Shown piece by piece: positions 33,789-40,668 of a DNA stretch of 46,526 nt. The notes beneath the pieces were generated by a model. The model did no database searches. It was not told the DNA's origin and saw only the letters and a program-made list of their open reading frames with translations. The position numbers and the translations under genes were made by a program. Location of the stretch: contig JAFGJE010000223.1 in assembly GCA_016929245.1 (NCBI GenBank), positions 1 to 46,526 of the forward strand, written 5' to 3'. Numbering within the stretch: position 1 is the first letter of the stretch; each line of letters opens with the position of its first letter. The DNA comes from Phycisphaerae bacterium (lineage in GTDB: Bacteria; Planctomycetota; Phycisphaerae; SM23-33).

Positions 33789-34683
33789 TCCAAAGCGGTG
33801 GCTTGTCCCTCAGGGACACGCGTCGCAGGATCATCTTGATCCTGCTCCTAATGACGGTTTCGGTCGAGACGACCGTGCGACACTTGGACGGGACGTCCAA
33901 GCCACGCTGCCGCGCCTGCGGGGTTTGTTCGTCGTCGGGACGGATACAGCCGTCGGTAAGACGCTGATCGCCGGCGCGATCGCCCGCGCGCTAAGAAAGA
34001 CCGGCGAGTCGGTGGAGGTGTTCAAGCCCGTCGCCAGCGGCTGTCGAAAAACCCCAGCCGGACTCATCAGCGAGGACGCCGAATTTCTCGCCTGGGCCGC
34101 CGAGTCGAAACGAACGCTGGCGGAGATCGTCCCGGTTCGATACGCGCCCGCCGTCGCGCCGAACGTGGCCGCCGAACGCACGAAAACGCCCGTCGATCTG
34201 GACGCGATCTTCGACGCCTACGCGCGGCTGAAAGGACAGGCCGACGCCGTCGTCGTTGAGGGCGTCGGCGGGTTGTTCTGCCCGATCACCGACGATTTCT
34301 GGGTGATCCATTTCGTGAAAATGACGCGCCTTCCGGTCGTGATCGTCGCCCGCGCGGGATTGGGCACGATCAACCACACGCTGCTGACGCTCCACGCGGC
34401 GCGGTCGGCGGGATTGAACGTCGCGGGGGTGGTCGTGAATCGTTACGAAATTGAAACACCGCTTTCCGACGAGCAGGCGGCTGTCAAAGGCGACGCGGTG
34501 CTGGCGATGCACACCAACCCCCAACAGATCGCCGATCGCGGAAAGGTCAAGGTGCTCGCTCTCGTGCCCGACGAAGCGGAAAACTCCGTCGCCGACGCCC
34601 GGATCGGACCGAATACGCAATTTGTTATCGACGCGGTGGAGTGGGGACAAATTGCGGATCGCGGAATGTCGAAGATCCCATAG
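33772..34683 (+). CDS. bioD: dethiobiotin synthetase with a repeat-derived N-terminal extension
   Basis: A 303-residue ATP-dependent enzyme closing the ureido ring of dethiobiotin. The P-loop is GTDTAVGKT (about 56-64), followed by VFKPVASGC, VVVEGVGGLFCPI and the VNR loop. BioD proteins usually have the P-loop about 10 residues from the start. Here about 45 extra residues come first. They are encoded by DNA made of consecutive palindromes (33799-33905). ATG 33772 inside the end of bioA is the natural coupled start, so an element seems to have inserted in frame. An internal TTG start near 33923 cannot be ruled out. Confidence 0.9.
   Translation: MTTSFDPKRWLVPQGHASQDHLDPAPNDGFGRDDRATLGRDVQATLPRLRGLFVVGTDTAVGKTLIAGAIARALRKTGESVEVFKPVASGCRKTPAGLISEDAEFLAWAAESKRTLAEIVPVRYAPAVAPNVAAERTKTPVDLDAIFDAYARLKGQADAVVVEGVGGLFCPITDDFWVIHFVKMTRLPVVIVARAGLGTINHTLLTLHAARSAGLNVAGVVVNRYEIETPLSDEQAAVKGDAVLAMHTNPQQIADRGKVKVLALVPDEAENSVADARIGPNTQFVIDAVEWGQIADRGMSKIP
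33799..33905. repeat. palindrome cluster inside the 5' end of bioD
   Basis: Four hairpins follow each other: TGTCCCTCAGGGACA (33804), GCAGGATCATCTTGATCCTG plus C (33825), CGGTCGAGACGACCG (33861) and CTTGGACGGGACGTCCAAG (33883). The first two match in layout the element at 42723 (CGTCCCTTAGGGACG, then a CATCTTG-centred hairpin). The reading frame stays open through the cluster. Confidence 0.8.
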
Positions 34684-34715
34684 GGACGGCTTGCGGATTG
34701 AAAAGAATTACATAC

Positions 34716-34777
34716 AACAGCGCCGAGCGGCAAGCCGATCTCCATCTCGGCTTGCCGCTCGGCGCTGTTTTTCTTTT
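34716..34777 (+). terminator. terminator of bioD, CGCC-CGG hairpin copy 2
   Basis: A 22-base-pair perfect stem (AACAGCGCCGAGCGGCAAGC plus CG, 10-base loop, exact complement) is followed by TTTTTCTTTT. It begins 32 bases after the bioD stop. Both arms are identical to those at 11870-11923. Confidence 0.88.
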
Positions 34778-34827
34778 CTCCCTGAAATCCGTGGCGTTTT
34801 TTTGGGGAATTCTTTACACTTTCTCCC

Positions 34828-35568
34828 ATGGCGAGAACGAACTTCCAACGTCAGGACGGGCGACGGTTCGACGCGATTCGACCCGTGAGGATCACCCCGG
34901 ATTTCGTGCGCACCGCCGCGGGCAGTTGCCTCATCGAAATGGGCGAGACGCGCGTGATCTGCACCGCCAGCATCGAGCAGGACGTGCCTCCCTGGCGCGC
35001 CGAAACGGGCGAAGGATGGGTCACGGCCGAGTACGGAATGCTGCCGGCGTCCACGGGCGGCAGGAAAAAACGCCCGCTGCTGAAACCCGATTCCCGCGGC
35101 GTGGAAATCCAGCGTCTGATCGGGCGCGTGCTGCGCGGCGTGGTGCGACTTGATCGCCTGGGCGAACACACGATCACGCTGGATTGCGACGTGTTGCAGG
35201 CCGACGGCGGAACGCGAACGGCGTCGATCACCGGGGCGTACGTCGCGCTGGCGCGGGCGGTGCGCGTCGGACAGGCGGAAGGGCGCTTCGCCCGCGGCGT
35301 GCTGCGCGAACCGGTGGCGGCCGTCTCGGTGGGGATCGTCAACGGAACCCCGCTGCTGGATTTGTGCTACGTCGAGGATTCCTCCGCCGACGTCGACCTG
35401 AACGTCGCGATGACCCGAAGCGGAAAATTCGTGGAACTCCAGGGAACCAGCGAAGGCGAACCCTTCGCGGAGGAACAGCTCCACGAGATGATTCGCCTGG
35501 CGAAAAAAGGCGTCCGGGCGCTGTTTCGCGCCCAGCAGGACGCTATCAGAAAGGGAGTGAAGACATGA
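34828..35568 (+). CDS. rph: ribonuclease PH
   Basis: A 246-residue phosphorolytic exoribonuclease that trims tRNA 3' ends. It starts with RQDGRRFDAIRPVRI and has GETRVICTASIEQDVPPWR, GWVTAEYGMLPAST, the phosphate-binding QADGGTRTASITGAYVAL and DLCYVEDSSADVDLNVAMT. Length is typical. ATG 34828 is the only start giving the conserved N-terminus. It is the first gene of a tightly packed set with a lipoprotein gene and rdgB, an order (rph-rdgB) common in bacteria. Confidence 0.96.
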   Translation: MARTNFQRQDGRRFDAIRPVRITPDFVRTAAGSCLIEMGETRVICTASIEQDVPPWRAETGEGWVTAEYGMLPASTGGRKKRPLLKPDSRGVEIQRLIGRVLRGVVRLDRLGEHTITLDCDVLQADGGTRTASITGAYVALARAVRVGQAEGRFARGVLREPVAAVSVGIVNGTPLLDLCYVEDSSADVDLNVAMTRSGKFVELQGTSEGEPFAEEQLHEMIRLAKKGVRALFRAQQDAIRKGVKT

Positions 35569-36425
35569 AACGGATTGCATGTGTCACGATGTTGGGTTTG
35601 TGCACCGTACTGGTCGGCTGCGACGGCGCCGGCGCCGGCGGCGGAGGCTGGAACCTCGGCGGGTATGCCGCGGAGGATGAATACACGCTGCTGTTGACGA
35701 CGCTCACCGGCCCGGATCACGTGAACCTGGCGGACCTGTATCTGCAACGCATGAAGCAATACACCGACTGGCAGGGATTGTACGTGGTGAACAAGGATGA
35801 AAGCAGCGCCCTGTACTGGGGGAAATATCGCACCCGTCAGGACGCCCTGAAGAATCTGCAGACCGCCAAGCAGTACGTCACCCCCGGTTCCGGTGAGAAC
35901 CTCTTTCGGATGGCCACCATCGTCCCCTTGCCGGGTCAGGACGTCGGCCCGTCGGAATGGAACCTGAAAAACGCCCGGGGCGAATACACGGTGCTGGTGG
36001 CGGTGTTCCAGGATTTACCGCAACAGAATTACGTCGGGCGAAAGTCCCGGGCCGTCGATTTATGCAAAAAACTCCGTCAGCAGGGGCAGGAAGCCTATTT
36101 CCTGCACGAAACCTCCCGTTCGGGCGTCACGATCGGAACGTTCCCCGCCGAGGCGATGCGGACGCGGCAGGTGGAAAAAATCCATCCTCAGACCGGAGAT
36201 AAGTATCTGGTGGAGGAACGCGTCGTCATCGATCCGAGGATGAAGGCGATCCTCAAGGAGAATCCGGAATTTCTCTACTGCGGCAACACGGAAATCCGCA
36301 ATGAGCTGGACCCGCAAACCGGAAAGATCGTCCGCCGCGTGACGCCCTCGGCGCCGTTGTCGATCAGCGAATTCAAGAAAGGACAGATGGTCAACGATGC
36401 ATTCCATCGTTCTGGCAACCCGTAA
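35565..36425 (+). CDS. predicted lipoprotein of unknown function
   Basis: A 286-residue protein starting MKRIACVTMLGLCTVLVGC: a lipoprotein signal with lipobox LVGC. A glycine-rich linker follows (AGAGGGGWNLGG). The body has two similar halves with DEYTLLLTTLTGP and GEYTVLVAVFQ, each followed by helical segments; these may be two SPOR-like alpha/beta repeats, in which residues such as the YWGKYRT stretch resemble sporulation-repeat cores. This resemblance is weak. ATG 35565 overlaps the rph stop by four bases (ATGA), and the end overlaps rdgB by 29 bases, so it sits firmly in the operon. Confidence 0.75.
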   Translation: MKRIACVTMLGLCTVLVGCDGAGAGGGGWNLGGYAAEDEYTLLLTTLTGPDHVNLADLYLQRMKQYTDWQGLYVVNKDESSALYWGKYRTRQDALKNLQTAKQYVTPGSGENLFRMATIVPLPGQDVGPSEWNLKNARGEYTVLVAVFQDLPQQNYVGRKSRAVDLCKKLRQQGQEAYFLHETSRSGVTIGTFPAEAMRTRQVEKIHPQTGDKYLVEERVVIDPRMKAILKENPEFLYCGNTEIRNELDPQTGKIVRRVTPSAPLSISEFKKGQMVNDAFHRSGNP

Positions 36426-37023
36426 TTCCGGGAAACTCCGCGAGATACAACAGGTGCTGGCGGACCTGGACGTGCGGGTGACGAACCTGTCCAACCAGAG
36501 CCGAATTCCCGAACCGGAAGAAACCGGAAGCACGTTCGCCGAAAACGCGCGGGACAAGGCTCTCTACTATGCCCGCGCGACGGGTCAATGGTGCCTGGCG
36601 GACGATTCGGGTCTGGTGGTCGACGCTTTGGGGGGCGCGCCGGGCGTGTACAGCGCGCGCTACGCTGCCGACGAATGTCCCCCCTCCGCCGGCAGGGATG
36701 AAATCGACCAGGCCAACAACGCCAAACTCCTCCGCGAACTTCGCGACACCCCCGACGAGCGGCGCACCGCGCGGTTTGTCTGCCGGCTGGCGATGGCGGT
36801 GGGGGAGGACATCGTGATCGAATCCGACGGCGAGGTCGAAGGGCGCGTCGCCCACGCGCCGGCCGGCGAAAACGGGTTCGGATACGATCCGCTGTTTTTC
36901 GTGCCGAACCTCGGCTGCACGACCGCCCAGTTGCCCCCGGAGCGAAAAAACGAAATCAGTCATCGAGGCCGGGCGGTCCGCCGTTTCGCGGAGAAACTCA
37001 AAACGTATCTGGAGCAAGAGTGA
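36397..37023 (+). CDS. rdgB: dITP/XTP pyrophosphatase (Ham1/RdgB)
   Basis: A 208-residue house-cleaning enzyme that hydrolyses dITP, ITP and XTP. IVLATRNSGKLREIQQVL, TFAENARDKALYYA, the active-site LADDSGLVVDALGGAPGVYS and GFGYDPLFF are all family hallmarks. The end (NEISHRGRAVRRF) is typical. It overlaps the preceding lipoprotein gene and is followed by a long palindrome. Confidence 0.96.
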   Translation: MHSIVLATRNSGKLREIQQVLADLDVRVTNLSNQSRIPEPEETGSTFAENARDKALYYARATGQWCLADDSGLVVDALGGAPGVYSARYAADECPPSAGRDEIDQANNAKLLRELRDTPDERRTARFVCRLAMAVGEDIVIESDGEVEGRVAHAPAGENGFGYDPLFFVPNLGCTTAQLPPERKNEISHRGRAVRRFAEKLKTYLEQE

Positions 37024-37033
37024 GAAAGATATA

Positions 37034-37134
37034 TGTCATCCTGAGCGGAGCGAGTCTTCGAGTGAAGTCGAAGGGCCTCACGGGTAGCTAGGCGTAAGGT
37101 CCTTCGACTCCGCTGCGCTCCGCTCAGGATGACA
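37034..37134. repeat. TCATCCTGAGCG long palindrome, copy after rdgB
   Basis: The left arm is TGTCATCCTGAGCGGAGCGA and onward to GAAGGGCCTCACG; the right arm returns as CGTAAGGTCCTTCGACTCCG to TGACA. The loop is GGTAGCTAGG. It starts 11 bases after the rdgB stop. Confidence 0.88.
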
Positions 37135-37162
37135 ATATTGTAGAAAGCTGACGGACGCCATA

Positions 37163-38377
37163 TTGGATTCCCTTCCACAACCCGATCCGAACCTTGCTGA
37201 TCGATATCGGATGTATGATCGATTGGAGGGATTCTTTCTGGTGTTTCTACTGATTCTGCTTCTTCCGGCCTGGCGGGGGGTGTTCGGGGAATCGGGACTG
37301 GGCACGGGAGCCCTGCTGGCCGGCGCGACGTTACCGGCGGCGTTGGGATTCTTGCTGGCGCTGCGGTGCGGCGTGGTGGATTTGAGCGTCTGGGCGGTGA
37401 CGGGCGCCGGGGGAGTGCTGGCGGCGGGGGTCGTCAACGCGTTCGACGTCGGCGGAATGGTTCCGTGGTTCGTGTTGCCGGCGGCCTGCGGCCTGGCGGT
37501 GGTGTTCGGCGCGTTGATCGGCGGCGTCAACGCGCTGCTGGCGCGGCGATTTCGCCGGTGGAGTTTTTTCGCCACGGGCCTGGTGGGCCTGGCGGTGCTG
37601 GGGGGGACGCGATGGATTTGTCCCTTGTCCCGCCTTGTGGTGTCCGACAGCGCCCTGGATTCCTGGGTGTCGGGGTTGACAGCCGTGCTGGTCGGATGGA
37701 TGGGCGACGGAGAGATTCCCCTGGACGGCCCGCTGGTGATTCTGCGGATGCTGGTGGTGTTCGTCAGCTGGACGTGCGTGCTGCTGGTTCTGATGGGCTA
37801 CGACTCGGCGGCGCGGAGACGTCCCCGGCTTCGGGAGAAACGCCTCGCCCGGCCTGTTTCACTGTGCGCCTCCGGGGCGCTGGCGGGGGTGGCGGGGGTC
37901 TGCCGGATGATCGATCTGGGGCAGGCGCCCGTTCCGACGCGATGGATCGACGGCCTGTCGATTCCCGTCGCCGCGATCCTCGCCGGGGCGGTGCTGCTGC
38001 GCGGCACGGGACGCACCATGCTCGCGGTGATTCTCCTGCCGCCGGCGCTGCTGCTGTCGGACGCGTGGGAGATGACGGTTTGGCCGATCTCCGTTCACGG
38101 GTATTCCGTCAGCCTGGCGATGCTCGGCGCGCTGGTGCTCATGGGGCAGTTGGGTTTTCGCGCGGGATATAAACACGCAGAACGCGGCCGTTGGTTCGCC
38201 AGGATAGCCTCGCTGCTCAGCGGTATGGGGGTGATACTGTTGGGACTGACCGCATGGTTTCACCCGACGGTCCAGCGAATGCTGATTGTCGCGTCATTGG
38301 TTGCCGGGGGGACAGGATTGGCGCTGCTGATTCTCGTGATGCAACTTCAAAGACGGCGACATCCTGCACGAGAATAG
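37163..38377 (+). CDS. ABC sugar-type permease-like membrane protein, orphan
   Basis: A 404-residue membrane protein with about ten hydrophobic helices. The segment FGALIGGVNALLARRFRRWS followed by FFATGLVGLAVLGG resembles the RbsC-type (BPD_transp_2) permease core. Neither an ATPase nor a binding-protein gene is adjacent, and the sequence is otherwise diverged, so it may no longer work as a standard permease. The start is uncertain: TTG 37163 gives a 20-residue soluble lead, and ATG 37211 is an alternative. No clear ribosome-binding site is seen for either. Confidence 0.7.
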   Translation: MDSLPQPDPNLADRYRMYDRLEGFFLVFLLILLLPAWRGVFGESGLGTGALLAGATLPAALGFLLALRCGVVDLSVWAVTGAGGVLAAGVVNAFDVGGMVPWFVLPAACGLAVVFGALIGGVNALLARRFRRWSFFATGLVGLAVLGGTRWICPLSRLVVSDSALDSWVSGLTAVLVGWMGDGEIPLDGPLVILRMLVVFVSWTCVLLVLMGYDSAARRRPRLREKRLARPVSLCASGALAGVAGVCRMIDLGQAPVPTRWIDGLSIPVAAILAGAVLLRGTGRTMLAVILLPPALLLSDAWEMTVWPISVHGYSVSLAMLGALVLMGQLGFRAGYKHAERGRWFARIASLLSGMGVILLGLTAWFHPTVQRMLIVASLVAGGTGLALLILVMQLQRRRHPARE

Positions 38378-38381
38378 AAAA

Positions 38382-38415
38382 CAATTCGTGAAATTCGTGT
38401 AATTCGTGGACGAAT
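38382..38415. repeat. CACGAATTTCACGAA repeat, half copy
   Basis: CAATTCGTGAAATTCGTGTA and ATTCGTGGACGAATG match the right arm of the palindrome at 23934-24003. It lies between the convergent permease and folB genes. Confidence 0.7.
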
Positions 38416-38432
38416 GTTCCGGGGAATGTGCG

Positions 38433-38786
38433 TCAGTCGGGATTGACTCCGCGGAGGGTCACGCGCACCGATTGAGCGGCCGGGACGGCTGCGGGTTTGG
38501 TCACCTCCACCTCGGCCAAGCGCACCTTCGGATCCGCCAGCAGGAGTTGGAGCACCGCGTCGGCGAAGGCTTCGATCAGCCGGAACTGACTCGCCCGGCC
38601 GAGGGCGATGATCTTTTCCGCCAGTTCCGCGTAATCCACCCCGTCGGCAAGGTCGTCGGTCCGGACGGCTTGGGAGTCCTTCGGCGTGATCGACACGCTC
38701 ACCCGCAACTCCCGCGGCGCGTGCCGTTCCCAATCAAACGTGCCGATGACGGTGTGAACCCGCAGATTATCGATGTGAATGACCAT
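38433..38786 (-). CDS. folB: dihydroneopterin aldolase
   Basis: A 117-residue enzyme of folate synthesis. ATG 38786 was chosen because GGGAAAG lies upstream and the product starts MVIHIDNLRVHTVIGTFDWE, as FolB does. DGVDYAELAEKI and QFRLIEAFADAVLQLLL with the catalytic Glu/Lys region (VEVTKPAAVPAAQSV) are visible. Longer readings to 38936 are not supported. No other folate gene is near. The next upstream promoter is far away, leaving a leader of about 225 bases. Confidence 0.9.
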   Translation of the reverse strand: MVIHIDNLRVHTVIGTFDWERHAPRELRVSVSITPKDSQAVRTDDLADGVDYAELAEKIIALGRASQFRLIEAFADAVLQLLLADPKVRLAEVEVTKPAAVPAAQSVRVTLRGVNPD

Positions 38787-38905
38787 AACCGTTCTTTCCC
38801 GGAAAGGGATATACGGAATGCTACCATAAAAACGACGTGGAGAGTGCGGAGAAATCGGGATATTTCTAATCCCTTGTTTTGCAGGGAGTAAAACCATCCG
38901 CGCAG

Positions 38906-39013
38906 AAAAAAGGCCCTCGACGAACCGGTGGGCCATCCGAGCCTTTCTCCAGTTCTACTCACGCCGCCGTAATTTTATGTTCTCGGGTTTCCCCTGGCGT
39001 GGTTGCGGGGGCC
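38906..39013 (-). ncRNA. possible small RNA or attenuated leader upstream of folB
   Basis: A minus-strand promoter (39020-39048) would start transcription near 39013. About 100 bases later GGCCC and GGGCC pair around a 13-base loop and are followed directly by six T on the minus strand (38911-38906), as in an intrinsic terminator. CCGAG and CTCGG within the transcript also pair. No open frame of note is present. It could be an independent small RNA or a regulated leader that controls folB. No match to a known riboswitch was found by eye. Confidence 0.35.
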
Positions 39014-39019
39014 ACTTAT

Positions 39020-39048
39020 ACTATACGTCGCTTTCCCCAAAAAAACAA
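39020..39048 (-). promoter_or_regulatory. minus-strand promoter upstream of folB
   Basis: Read on the minus strand, TTGTTT (39048-39043) lies 17 bases before TATAGT (39025-39020). Confidence 0.5.
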
Positions 39049-39071
39049 CTCAATAATCCTAAAGAGGGGAA

Positions 39072-39127
39072 AAAGGTGGTCGGGTAGCCCCGGGGGATTG
39101 CTCTCCCGGGGCTACCCGACCACCTTT
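39072..39127. repeat. long GC-rich hairpin AAAGGTGGTCGGGTAGCCCC
   Basis: Arms of 23 bases (AAAGGTGGTCGGGTAGCCCC plus GGG) pair exactly and surround a short loop with one or two mismatches. It has A-rich sequence before and TTTCC after, so it could act as a bidirectional terminator between folB and the GntR gene. Confidence 0.8.
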
Positions 39128-39210
39128 CCTGAACTTCACTTGATATTATTTCTATCAATATTATCAAAAAGAACTTGCGCAAAATATTGCCAAAAATGAA
39201 AACTAATTTT

Positions 39211-39263
39211 AATTTCTATTTATAGAAATTATTTGTTGAAATGTTTTTCATATATGTTATAAT
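39211..39263 (+). promoter_or_regulatory. promoter and operator of the GntR-type regulator
   Basis: TTGAAA (39236-39241) lies 16 bases before a perfect TATAAT (39258-39263). Immediately upstream is a perfect dyad, AATTTCTAT TT ATAGAAATT (39211-39230). GntR-type repressors bind such short dyads, so autoregulation is likely. Confidence 0.6.
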
Positions 39264-39292
39264 TTCGTTCTGAGAAAATACGAGATAATTCT

Positions 39293-40474
39293 ATGAGCTC
39301 CGCGGAAACCACATACAAAAGCAAAGCGGTAAAACTATCCCAAACGCTATTGCGGGATATATATCGCGGCAATTTCATACCGGGAACCCGTCTGCCGACG
39401 CAGGATGAACTCGCCCGGAAATATGGAGCATCCAGGCCTACCGTGCGTCGTGCGCTGAAACTGCTGGCCCAGAAAAACCAATTGGTCAAAGAACCGCAAA
39501 AAGGAGCGGTGGTTCCGTTCGGGAACGGCAAGACGGCCGATCTCGAACAGATCGCTTTTGAAAATGAATTTCCGAATGACTCTTCGACTCCCGTGGTGAC
39601 CGTCCTGTTCTTCATCGGCGAGTATTATTTGGCGCCGGGTCGTTACGAAAATGAGCTGTTCGGACTCCTATCCGGGAAAATCACCAAACACGGAATGGCG
39701 ATGCGGGTTCAGTGGATGAATCCCCAATCCGACCATGTCAAAACCGTCAAGGAACTCGCCCGACGCAAGCCGCCCGTGGTGGCGACGTACACGCTGAGCC
39801 TTCAGCATTTTCCACTCGTGCAATACCTCAACCGGCGGGGAATTCCCTGCCTTCACTTATTCCCCAACCTGGCGGAGAACATCACCCCCTGCCTGAGAAA
39901 TCAGGATGAAGGAATCATTCGGCGGCAGGTGGAGCATCTGGTGAAGCTGGGACATCGTCGCGTCGCCTATCTTCATGATGTGGATAACCGGGGAAACGGC
40001 TTTTGGACGCAGCGAAACCAGTTGGACATCTTTTACCGTCTGTGCCTGGAATACAAACTCGACGTGCAACCGGACTGGGTGCGTTACTCCGGTAGCGACT
40101 GGCTGCGTGACACCGGGGGCGACGGGGACGCTCTGCGACGGGAAGTGAAGGACATCATGACGAAACCGGGGCGGAAACCGACGGCGTTCATTATCAACGA
40201 TGAACACGTCAACCCGACCTACGCCGCCCTGCGCGAGTGCGGGTTTGTCCCGGGAAAGGATATCAGCGTGGTCGGAACGGACGACAGGGCGTGGGCGAAG
40301 CACGTCGATCCTCCCTTAACGTCCGTTCGTCTGCCCCGCGCGCAATCGGCGGATGTAATCTGCGACATGATCAGCGACGTCATCGCCGGGCGGAATCCCG
40401 GCGTGCGATATCTGGACGCGGAACTCGTGGTGCGGAACTCGACGTGTCCGGTTCCGACGGAACGAAAAACATAA
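39293..40474 (+). CDS. GntR-type regulator with LacI-like ligand-binding domain
   Basis: A 393-residue transcription factor of the AraR-like design. The N-terminal winged helix is of GntR type: LSQTLLRDIYRGNFIPGTRL, PTQDELARKYGASRPTVRRA, then KEPQKGAVV. From about residue 100 a periplasmic-binding-protein fold follows, with VEHLVKLGHRRVAYLHD, FIINDEHVNPTYAALRECG and ISVVGTDD typical of LacI/GalR ligand domains. It probably senses a sugar. The next gene, a PEP-CTERM protein, is a candidate target. It has its own promoter and dyad. Confidence 0.92.
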   Translation: MSSAETTYKSKAVKLSQTLLRDIYRGNFIPGTRLPTQDELARKYGASRPTVRRALKLLAQKNQLVKEPQKGAVVPFGNGKTADLEQIAFENEFPNDSSTPVVTVLFFIGEYYLAPGRYENELFGLLSGKITKHGMAMRVQWMNPQSDHVKTVKELARRKPPVVATYTLSLQHFPLVQYLNRRGIPCLHLFPNLAENITPCLRNQDEGIIRRQVEHLVKLGHRRVAYLHDVDNRGNGFWTQRNQLDIFYRLCLEYKLDVQPDWVRYSGSDWLRDTGGDGDALRREVKDIMTKPGRKPTAFIINDEHVNPTYAALRECGFVPGKDISVVGTDDRAWAKHVDPPLTSVRLPRAQSADVICDMISDVIAGRNPGVRYLDAELVVRNSTCPVPTERKT

Positions 40475-40585
40475 TTCCCCCTCCGGCGAGCCGCACATGG
40501 AGTCGTACCCGGCCGGGAAGGTGGCGAAACAACGCTTCCGGGAGAAAGGGAAACAAGCAATATCGACGGTGATGATTTCCGACCT

Positions 40586-40620
40586 TGGGCTTTTTCGTGA
40601 AAGCCCATCGGGTGTTTTTA
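40586..40620 (+). terminator. possible weak terminator after the GntR gene
   Basis: TGGGCTTT, loop TTCGTG, AAAGCCCA form a perfect 8-base-pair stem. A TTTTT run follows only after seven further bases. A second small dyad, GGTGTATGTGAAACACC, lies at about 40626 and could be an operator for the next gene. Confidence 0.4.
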
Positions 40621-40668
40621 TTCAGTGGTGTATGTGAAACACCTATCGCAAATGAAAGGAGAATGGTT

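Noticed and set aside
38879-39199. A 106-codon plus-strand frame between folB and the GntR gene
   Set aside because: It crosses a long perfect hairpin and two promoters, has no ribosome-binding site, and its product is not protein-like.
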